The notes under the pieces: generated by a model
Databases searched by the model: none
The model's input: only the letters and a program-made list of their open reading frames with translations
Told to the model about the DNA's origin: nothing
IMG/VR virus record: IMGVR_UViG_3300046002_003093
Location: 1 to 36,518 of that record
Source of the DNA: a virus
DNA length: 36,518 bases
Reading direction: 5' to 3' (one strand)
Part shown: piece after piece, positions 1 to 6,513 of the stretch
Position numbering within the stretch: position 1 is the first letter of the stretch
Layout: each line of letters opens with the position of its first letter
Position numbers and translations under genes: made by a program

Positions 1-1
1 A

Positions 2-1156
2 GATTCTACTTTGGCTTTCACAGGTAGTATCAATAGAATTAATTCTACTAAATTCTTTACGGGATCTGTTAACATGACCTCTGATATAAACTATGATACT
101 AACTTCTCTGCCTCTTACAAGAGCAACACGAAGTTACGTAAAGTATTTATATCTACTGACTCCCTTTCAGGATTTGATCCACTAGGAGTTAGAGCATTTA
201 CAGTAACAGGAACTAATATCAATGATACATTCCAGCAGTTTACGTCTTATGACTTAACTAATAACAGAATCGTATTTATTGTATCTGGTTCTACTACAAT
301 ATCTAACGTAAAGGTAAACTACCACAAACAACCTACTGACCTTACTAGAGGTGACTTCGAAGAGGGCAAAACTCAAGCAGGAGGTAACAAAGAGGATTTA
401 CCAATTCCAGAAATCAATTTGGAAATGCGCTCTGAGGCCATCACGTCTAAAACACGTAAGCTAAAAGCTAAATGGACACCAGAATTCGCGCAGGATCTTA
501 ACGCATATCACTCTATTGACGCAGAAGCTGAATTAACTTCTATGCTTTCTGAATATATTTCTCAGGAAATTGATTTGGAAATTCTAGATATGTTAGTATC
601 AGAAGCTCAAACAGTAGAAAGATGGTCTGCTAAGATTGGATTTGCTTACGACCCTGGTTCAGCTACGTTCTCAAACGCGGCAACAACTGGTCAATTCTAC
701 AATCAAGGCACTTGGTTCCAAACAATCGGAACTAAAATGCAGAAGGTATCCAACGAAATTCACCGATTAACCATGAGAGGTGGTGCTAACTTTATTGTTA
801 CATCTCCAACTATTGCTACTATCCTAGAATCAATCCCAGGATATGCGGCCGACACTAATGGTGATCAAGCTAAATTTGCAATGGGTGTACAGAAAGTAGG
901 TTTGTTAAATAGCAGATTTACTGTATACAAGAATCCATATATGACCGAGAACTTATTGTTAATGGGCTATAGAGGCGCTCAATTCCTAGAAACAGGAGCT
1001 GTTTACGCACCATACATTCCGTTAATTATGACTCCTCTAGTATATGATCCAGAGAACTTCACTCCAAGAAAAGGTATCATGACGAGGTATGCCAAGAAAA
1101 TGGTTCGTCCTGAATACTACGGAAAGATTTATGTTCATGGATTAGATTCTTTATAA
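2..1156 (+). CDS. gp23: Major capsid protein, T4 gp23-like (5' end outside the window)
   Basis: Forms the hexameric shell of the phage head. The frame is open to the left edge (GAT TCT ACT TTG GCT), so the gene starts upstream; the TTG at 11 is an ordinary Leu codon. About 385 C-terminal residues are present. The segment around positions 400-600, reading PEINLEMRSEAITSKTRKLK followed by WTPEFAQDLNAYHSIDAEAE, matches the gp23/gp24 signature of T4-like capsids (a conserved S-R-x-LKA-x-(W/Y)T-x-E-x-AQDL and H-x-(I/L)DAEAEL block). The C-terminus, with a conserved PLVYDPENFTPRKGIMTRYA region and ending in a YGKIYVHGL motif, also agrees with the family. A strong terminator follows, as expected for a very highly expressed gene. 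The identification is confident; the missing N-terminus prevents comment on a prohead-protease cleavage site. Confidence 0.93.
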   Translation, partial: DSTLAFTGSINRINSTKFFTGSVNMTSDINYDTNFSASYKSNTKLRKVFISTDSLSGFDPLGVRAFTVTGTNINDTFQQFTSYDLTNNRIVFIVSGSTTISNVKVNYHKQPTDLTRGDFEEGKTQAGGNKEDLPIPEINLEMRSEAITSKTRKLKAKWTPEFAQDLNAYHSIDAEAELTSMLSEYISQEIDLEILDMLVSEAQTVERWSAKIGFAYDPGSATFSNAATTGQFYNQGTWFQTIGTKMQKVSNEIHRLTMRGGANFIVTSPTIATILESIPGYAADTNGDQAKFAMGVQKVGLLNSRFTVYKNPYMTENLLLMGYRGAQFLETGAVYAPYIPLIMTPLVYDPENFTPRKGIMTRYAKKMVRPEYYGKIYVHGLDSL

Positions 1157-1187
1157 TAATAAAGTGTTCATAATTTATTGATATACT

Positions 1188-1218
1188 GGCGAGGCTTCAA
1201 AAAAGCCTCGCCTTTTTT
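1188..1218 (+). terminator. Intrinsic terminator after the capsid gene
   Basis: A perfect 10-bp stem GGCGAGGCTT / AAGCCTCGCC (1188-1197 and 1203-1212) with a 5-base loop is followed directly by six T. It lies 31 bases past the capsid stop codon and is the strongest terminator in the window. Confidence 0.93.
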
Positions 1219-1235
1219 ATTTAAACTAAAATAAT

Positions 1236-1364
1236 ATGAAAGCAAAATTTACAATGACCTGCATAGCAGGCACCTATGAAGCAGACACCTTTTTCTCTTT
1301 AGTAATTGAAGTACTTAAGCATCGCTTTTGGCATTTATGTAAACATGGGAAGTGGATGGACTAA
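1236..1364 (+). CDS. Possible 42-residue small protein
   Basis: ATG at 1236, preceded by the A-rich leader AAACTAAAATAAT that typifies starts in this genome, opens a 42-codon frame ending TAA at 1362-1364. The product begins MKAKFTMTCIAGTYEADTFF and ends in a basic, Trp-containing HGKWMD tail. It has no recognisable domain and no clear membrane segment. It sits between the capsid terminator and the next gene. The leader is the main support; the short length means it could be a chance frame. Confidence 0.35.
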   Translation: MKAKFTMTCIAGTYEADTFFSLVIEVLKHRFWHLCKHGKWMD

Positions 1365-1429
1365 TTGGATATATAATAATCCTTAACTAAACTTAATCCG
1401 TATCTACTTTGTTTTAAAAAATAAAAAGC

Positions 1430-1696
1430 ATGACAAACGTAAGCAGAAAAATTAAAGATTTAAAAAAGATTGATGACAAAATTAATGATTTAGAAAAAGC
1501 ATTGATAGAAAATCCAGACAAGGAGGCTTATATAAATCAAAAATTAACTCTATTATCAAATGAGAAGGCATCTCTCGAAAATTTTTTATCTAACATTAAG
1601 TATTTGTACCTTCATAAAACCATTGATGACCCTTATATAAAATTAAAAAGATCTCCTGCTGTAAAAAAAGGTGAGACTTATATCAGCAAATACTAA
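1430..1696 (+). CDS. Small coiled-coil protein of unknown function
   Basis: An 88-residue, Lys/Asp/Glu-rich protein. Residues about 5-60 look like two helices with heptad-like hydrophobic spacing (KIKDLKKIDDKINDLEKAL, then KLTLLSNEKASLENFLSNI), so a helical hairpin or short coiled coil is likely. There is no membrane segment, no Cys, and no motif I recognise. The start has the leader TTTTAAAAAATAAAAAGC. It lies between the capsid gene and phoH, where small scaffold or head accessory proteins would be plausible, but nothing in the sequence proves this. Confidence 0.75.
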   Translation: MTNVSRKIKDLKKIDDKINDLEKALIENPDKEAYINQKLTLLSNEKASLENFLSNIKYLYLHKTIDDPYIKLKRSPAVKKGETYISKY

Positions 1697-1707
1697 ATTG
1701 TAAAACG

Positions 1708-1720
1708 TATTTATTATAAA
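1708..1720 (+). promoter_or_regulatory. TATTTATTATAAA element before phoH
   Basis: A 13-base element ending 6 bases before the phoH ATG. The same string, with at most one change, lies 5-6 bases before the ATG at 4816 and the ATG at 12565. It is probably a phage promoter core or a translation-start element; which of the two cannot be told from sequence alone. Confidence 0.5.
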
Positions 1721-1726
1721 AACTAC

Positions 1727-2392
1727 ATGGCGGAAAACACAGAAAAGAGGTTGCCGAAGAATCCGGTAAAATTTGATATTCAATTATCGAACGACCAAAA
1801 AGAAGCTAAAGACAAGATATTAATGCACCCCGTTAATTTTGTCTTAGGGAAGCCCGGAAGTGGTAAAACACTACTTGCAACTCAGATAGCTCTCGATAAG
1901 TTTTTTAGAAGAGAAATAAATAAGATAGTCATTACTCGACCGATGGTTGCTACCGAAGAAATGGGATTTTTGCCCGGAACATTTGAGGAGAAATTAGAGC
2001 CTTGGATAGTCCCTATAAAAGACAACATATCTAAAGCATACGCAAAGCAATCGGCAGTAGAAAGATTATACAGCGACAAATCAGTTGAACTCGTATCTTT
2101 AGCTCACTTTAGAGGTAGAACTTTTGACGACGCTATTTGTATTATAGATGAATTCCAGAACTTAACAAGAGAACAACTTTCCATGTGTATAAGCCGACTA
2201 GGTAAAAACACAATCATGATATTTACAGGAGACGAGAATCAGATAGACTTAAAAAATAAAGAGCAATCTGCAATTAAGTTAGTACCCATAGTTGACCAAA
2301 GTAAATATGTCAATTGTGTAAGACTATCTACTAATCACAGACACGAAGCATTAGACGATATATTCAAGTATTTATATCCTAACTCACTGTAG
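1727..2392 (+). CDS. phoH: PhoH-family P-loop ATPase
   Basis: A 221-residue single-domain PhoH-like ATPase. Walker A is GKPGSGKT (residues 41-48), and Walker B is AICIIDEFQN with the DE pair at 141-142. The signature RPMVATEEMGFLPGTFEEKL (71-90) and the later FTGDENQIDL (166-175) are both PhoH hallmarks, placing it close to the helicase-like part of superfamily 1. The cellular role of phage PhoH is not settled; RNA-related ATPase functions have been proposed for the family. It has no PIN or KH domain, so it is the short phage form. It is followed after 3 bases by the glycosyltransferase fusion gene, so the two are probably co-transcribed from the element at 1708. Confidence 0.92.
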   Translation: MAENTEKRLPKNPVKFDIQLSNDQKEAKDKILMHPVNFVLGKPGSGKTLLATQIALDKFFRREINKIVITRPMVATEEMGFLPGTFEEKLEPWIVPIKDNISKAYAKQSAVERLYSDKSVELVSLAHFRGRTFDDAICIIDEFQNLTREQLSMCISRLGKNTIMIFTGDENQIDLKNKEQSAIKLVPIVDQSKYVNCVRLSTNHRHEALDDIFKYLYPNSL

Positions 2393-2395
2393 TTT

Positions 2396-4768
2396 ATGAC
2401 AATTAAGTTTTATATTGGATACTACCCGGAATTTCATGCCAGCGGAGAGAACTTCGCTGGCACTGAATGGGCCTTACGCAACCTTGCAGAGGCTTTTGCA
2501 TCATTAGGCCACGCAGTATTCATTACGGGAGAGATAGTGCAGGAGAACGCTTTAAATGGCGTTATTTACACAAAGGACTACAATGTACAGTCGGATATTC
2601 TAATTGCTCTAAATTATACTCACTACATAGATTTAATATCAGAGGATAGTTACGGTAAATCTTATTTTTGGATACATAACACAGACCCCTTCTTCTATAA
2701 TTACTATAAGGGAGAAAATGTTCCAAGTTTACAAGATAGAGTATTTAGCCACCCTAAGTTCAAAAGTGTTATTTGTGTATCTAAATACCATAAAGAAGAA
2801 TTTGAGAAACGTTTTTTTGGCGTACCTTCTATCATGTTATACAATGCAGTAAAACGTATAGATGTGCCAAGAATAAATAAATCAAGGATTAAAGATTCTT
2901 ACATTTATATATCACATGCAGAAAGAGGATTATCGGAAATTTTAATGCATTGGAGACAAGTTTTATATCATAGACAGGAATCATCTTTATACATAGTAAC
3001 ACCAAAATACGGAGAGGAATACTATGAAAAGCATTTCTCTCATGTTACAAGCACTTATAAAAATGTATATTATCATGGCTCTATGAGTAAAGATGATTTG
3101 ATATCTTTTGCAAGTACTAAACATTATTGGTTATATCCTTCAAATTATGATGAAACATTTTGTGTGGCTGCTGTTGAAATGCAAATGTTAGGATTGATTC
3201 CTATAACGAGATTTAGAGCGGCATTGAAAGAAACTGTATTTCATTGTATTGAGTTTGATTCATGGTTATCATCTATATCATCTAATAGCCAATTTAAAAT
3301 ACTTCCTAATGGTAATACAACTAAATATAATATAACTGATTTTTTTGATCCTGTAAAGATTGCCAAAGAATTTTTAAATATTAATGTCATGGAAAATAAA
3401 TTAAGAATAGATGCTGTCTATGTGATTACTTTTGATGTATCTGATGAAGCTATTATGAGATACACTGCGGAATTTAATAAGCTAGGTATTATACCGGGTC
3501 AGTTTCATTTGTTTAAGGCTGTAGATGGTAGAAATCCTAAAGTAGATTTTGATTGGTCTTTGTATAAGGATTGGAAAATAGATAATCATAGTAATTCATA
3601 TTATAACCGGGATATATTACCTGGGGAAATTGGATGTGCTTTATCTCATGTATCTATATGGAAAGATGCTAAAAAGAAAAATTATGATTCTATTTTAATT
3701 TTAGAAGATGATTTTAAAGTAGATGGAGAGTTCCCCGCTGAAAAAATTGACTTAGATGATTGGGGCCTTTTGTATCTCGGTAGGCAAAAATTAGGAGAAG
3801 ATTCAGACATACCAAATCCTTTAAACGTTCCTCCCCCGGGATATTCTCAGTATCTTGATCTTGATAGGCAAAAATCGGCGGGGAATCATGAAATACAAAA
3901 CTCCATATATACATCTCCAGGATACTCATGGCTATCTCATGCCTACATGTTATCAAAATTAGGCATAGAAAGAATACTAGAACAGAACTTTGAAAAATAC
4001 ATCTTACCCGTAGATGACTTCTTAGCATGTACATATTCAGATAACGCAGAAAGAAAAGACTTATTCTTTATATGGCAAGACATGAATGCATATAGTTTAA
4101 AAGAATGTATAGTAAGTCAAACAAGTAATGCAAAAACAAGTAAAACATCTAGTAACTCATTTGCATCTAACATCTATCTAACAAAAGATGTAGATAAATG
4201 GTCATCCATGTATATCAATCCTGCATTAAAGAATAAAGAATATGATTTAATTGTAGATGAACCTATACCTGATGTCTTACATTTACATGCATTTAAAAAA
4301 GAATTTTGTAATGAAGTTATAAGATTAGCAGAAGAATGTGGAAAATGGACAAAAGATAGACATTATTATTATCCAACGCATGACATGTTAATCAATGAAT
4401 TTCAATTACATGATGCTTATGACATGTTTTTAAATACTTACATATATCCCCTCGTAAAATCTAATTTTGTACTTACCGGAGAAAAATGGAAGAAATTTAG
4501 CTCTGAAAACTTTATTATAAAATATACACCGGAAAATCAAGGTCACTTATCTCTACACCATGATGATTCTGCATTTTCTACCGTACTTACTTTGAATGAT
4601 GAATACGAAGGAGGAGGTACATGGTTTTCAAAACAAAAGAAATTAGTTAAAGGAGAGACGGGTGAATTAACAATACATCCGGGACAGATAACACATAGAC
4701 ATGGTGCAAGACCTGTAATTTCCGGTGTTAGGTATGTTCTTGTATCCTTTATAAGACAAGTATATTAA
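2396..4768 (+). CDS. Three-domain glycosyltransferase / GT25 / lysyl-hydroxylase-like 2OG-Fe(II) oxygenase
   Basis: A 790-residue protein with three apparent modules. Residues 1-330 resemble a GT-B glycosyltransferase: a GTEWALRNLAEAFASLGHAV start helix and a donor-site region YPSNYDETFCVAAVEMQMLG at 247-266. Residues 338-600 form a GT25 domain: VYVITFDVSDE opening, PGEIGCALSHVSIWKDA, then ILILEDDF with the acidic D/E triad at 437-439. Residues 620-790 form a prolyl/lysyl 4-hydroxylase-type domain: H721-H-D723 and H767 as iron ligands, EYEGGGTWF, HPGQITHRHG, and R779 in GVRYVLVSF as the 2-oxoglutarate contact. This last part closely follows animal lysyl hydroxylases (PLOD), which also join a glycosyltransferase to this oxygenase. 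The target is unknown; it could modify a virion protein, a host glycan or DNA. No collagen-like Gly-X-Y protein is present in the window. Confidence 0.88.
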   Translation: MTIKFYIGYYPEFHASGENFAGTEWALRNLAEAFASLGHAVFITGEIVQENALNGVIYTKDYNVQSDILIALNYTHYIDLISEDSYGKSYFWIHNTDPFFYNYYKGENVPSLQDRVFSHPKFKSVICVSKYHKEEFEKRFFGVPSIMLYNAVKRIDVPRINKSRIKDSYIYISHAERGLSEILMHWRQVLYHRQESSLYIVTPKYGEEYYEKHFSHVTSTYKNVYYHGSMSKDDLISFASTKHYWLYPSNYDETFCVAAVEMQMLGLIPITRFRAALKETVFHCIEFDSWLSSISSNSQFKILPNGNTTKYNITDFFDPVKIAKEFLNINVMENKLRIDAVYVITFDVSDEAIMRYTAEFNKLGIIPGQFHLFKAVDGRNPKVDFDWSLYKDWKIDNHSNSYYNRDILPGEIGCALSHVSIWKDAKKKNYDSILILEDDFKVDGEFPAEKIDLDDWGLLYLGRQKLGEDSDIPNPLNVPPPGYSQYLDLDRQKSAGNHEIQNSIYTSPGYSWLSHAYMLSKLGIERILEQNFEKYILPVDDFLACTYSDNAERKDLFFIWQDMNAYSLKECIVSQTSNAKTSKTSSNSFASNIYLTKDVDKWSSMYINPALKNKEYDLIVDEPIPDVLHLHAFKKEFCNEVIRLAEECGKWTKDRHYYYPTHDMLINEFQLHDAYDMFLNTYIYPLVKSNFVLTGEKWKKFSSENFIIKYTPENQGHLSLHHDDSAFSTVLTLNDEYEGGGTWFSKQKKLVKGETGELTIHPGQITHRHGARPVISGVRYVLVSFIRQVY

Positions 4769-4791
4769 AAAGTGAAATAAAAGACTTTTTT
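4767..4791 (+). terminator. Weak terminator-like hairpin
   Basis: AAAAAGT (4767-4773) can pair with ACTTTTT (4784-4790) across a 10-base loop, overlapping the stop codon of the preceding gene and leaving a short T tract. The stem is AT-rich and weak. Its position just before the promoter-like element at 4797 makes a transcription-unit boundary plausible. Confidence 0.3.
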
Positions 4792-4796
4792 AATAC

Positions 4797-4809
4797 TATT
4801 TATTGTAAA
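4797..4809 (+). promoter_or_regulatory. TATTTATTGTAAA element before the neck gene
   Basis: Differs from the copies at 1708 and 12547 by one base (G for A at position 9) and ends 6 bases before the ATG at 4816. It opens what looks like the neck and tail-completion transcription unit. Confidence 0.5.
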
Positions 4810-4815
4810 CAGCAG

Positions 4816-5976
4816 ATGGCAGTTCACATACCTATTTGGCCCGGAAGTGGTAGCGCAGTATCTGGATCTACGCCTTTCGGAATATTTGATAAAGATACCA
4901 ATTTCCAAAAGGACGCCCCTAAAGTAGCCGTATGGTGCGCTAGAAGACTAGGTTATCCTCTTAGCGACGTGGAATTACAAGATATAAACTTCTATACCGC
5001 TTTTGAAGAGTCAATATCCGAATATAGCAATCAAGTTAATGCCCATTCTGCTAAGGACAATATACTAGGATTAATGGGATTCAATACCGGTTCCCTTAGA
5101 TTAGAAAAAGAATTAGTTACCAATTCAATAGCAGGTGTCTTAGAAATATCTGCGGAATACGGTACAGAGATTGGAGTAGGAGGCAGAACTACCTATTATA
5201 CAGGATCTATATTGGTAAAAGAAGGAAAACAAGTATATAGCTTACTAGACCCTACTAGAGTTTCATTAGAGTCCGGTAATCCTGCTACAGACAAGTTCGT
5301 AATAAGAAAAATGTTTCACGATGCTCCACCTGCTATTGTAAAATATTTTGACCCCTTCGTAGGAACAGGATTAGGTAGCCAAAACTTACTTGACCAATTT
5401 GGATTCGGTAATTTTAGCCCCGGAGTTAATTTCTTATTAATGCCTATGCACCATGATATTCTTAGGATGCAGGCCATAGAATTTAATGACCAAATAAGAA
5501 AATCTGCATACGGCTTCGAGATAATTAACAACAGAATTCGTATTTTCCCTACACCGGTTAGAGAATATAGAATATGGTTTGAGTACACACTAGATTCTGA
5601 ATATAAAAATGCAAATAAAGGAGGTACAGGTAAAATAAATAGCCATGCTACTATTCCTTATTTCACCTTACCTTATTCTAGTATCAATGACATAGGTAAA
5701 CAATGGATAAAAAAATATACGCTTGTTCTATCTAAAGAAATGCTTGCTTATGTTAGAGGAAAGTACAAGACATTACCCGGACTAGAGGATGATATTGTTT
5801 TAAATACCGAAGATTTAATGTATTCGGTAAATGAGGAGAAACAAAGATTAATAGATGTTCTTAGGATAGAGTTAGATCAATTTAGCCGTCAATCCCAATT
5901 AGAAAGAAAGATGGCAGAATCTGAAGCTCACGAAAAATTTTTAGCAGTAATTCCACTTAAAATATACGTAGGATAA
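4816..5976 (+). CDS. Neck / head-completion protein, T4 gp13-like candidate
   Basis: A 386-residue structural protein. Residues about 40-75 (RRLGYPLSDVELQDINFYTA, then EESISEYSNQVN) follow the pattern of the helical connector seen near the N-terminus of T4-type gp13 neck proteins (LG-x-P-x-x-x-VELTD, then an amphipathic helix ending in Y). The C-terminal part is helical and charged (about residues 290-375). There is no membrane segment or enzyme motif. Its stop overlaps the next start (TAATG at 5974-5978), so it is translationally coupled to the gp14-like gene, and the order gp13, gp14, gp15, gp18, gp19 matches T4-like genomes. The assignment rests on pattern and order, not on a strong sequence match. 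Confidence 0.65.
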   Translation: MAVHIPIWPGSGSAVSGSTPFGIFDKDTNFQKDAPKVAVWCARRLGYPLSDVELQDINFYTAFEESISEYSNQVNAHSAKDNILGLMGFNTGSLRLEKELVTNSIAGVLEISAEYGTEIGVGGRTTYYTGSILVKEGKQVYSLLDPTRVSLESGNPATDKFVIRKMFHDAPPAIVKYFDPFVGTGLGSQNLLDQFGFGNFSPGVNFLLMPMHHDILRMQAIEFNDQIRKSAYGFEIINNRIRIFPTPVREYRIWFEYTLDSEYKNANKGGTGKINSHATIPYFTLPYSSINDIGKQWIKKYTLVLSKEMLAYVRGKYKTLPGLEDDIVLNTEDLMYSVNEEKQRLIDVLRIELDQFSRQSQLERKMAESEAHEKFLAVIPLKIYVG

Positions 5977-6512
5977 TGGCACTATTTGGAAGTGGTAGAG
6001 ATGCTTCTTTAGTTAGGAGTATAAACAGAGAAAGAGTGAATAAAGTGATGGCCTTAGAGGTTGAACTTTATAAATTATCTAGGGAAGATACTAGAGAGAA
6101 CATATATAGGGAAGCACCTAGTAAAGTATTCTATAATGCTACTAGACTAAACTGTATCATAAAAAGAGGTACTAAAGAAACTATTGACACTGATTTTGGA
6201 TTGGATTTTGAAAGAGAAGCTACATTTTATTTTTTAAGAGACGATTTATTAGAGAGAGATTTGGTTATAGAACCGGGCGACTATGTATTCTTTGATATGG
6301 ATTTTTATGAATTGAACAATGTATTCTCTGATAATACTTGGTTTGGACGAAATCCCGAAACATATATACCACATGTGTTAGGAGAAGAATCTGAATTTGG
6401 TTATAATATATCAGTTATAGCCCAAGCACATTTAAGTAGAAAAACAAACTTAACTACCACTGATTATAGGTCCGGAATTAATGATGCGTATGATGAACTA
6501 AACAAATATTAA
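5976..6512 (+). CDS. Neck protein, T4 gp14-like candidate
   Basis: A 178-residue protein beginning MALFGSGRDASLVRSINRER. The middle, with TRLNCIIKRGTKETIDTDFG followed by an FLRDDLLERDLVIEPGDYVF region and FYELNNVF, resembles the gp14-type neck protein of T4-like phages, which has an equivalent (F/C)-x-(V/I)-x-R block, an FG-x-D block, and a Phe-rich strand. There are no catalytic motifs. It starts at the stop of the gp13-like gene and ends one base before the gp15-like gene, so the three probably assemble together at the head-tail junction. Moderate confidence in the exact homologue; high confidence that it is a virion structural protein. Confidence 0.65.
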   Translation: MALFGSGRDASLVRSINRERVNKVMALEVELYKLSREDTRENIYREAPSKVFYNATRLNCIIKRGTKETIDTDFGLDFEREATFYFLRDDLLERDLVIEPGDYVFFDMDFYELNNVFSDNTWFGRNPETYIPHVLGEESEFGYNISVIAQAHLSRKTNLTTTDYRSGINDAYDELNKY

Positions 6513-6513
6513 A

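Noticed and set aside
11-13. TTG as the start of the capsid gene
   Set aside because: Frame is open to the window edge and the protein starts too close to the conserved core; the gene is cut by the window.
2467-2649. 60-codon plus-strand frame inside the glycosyltransferase gene
   Set aside because: Shadow frame within a well-supported coding region.
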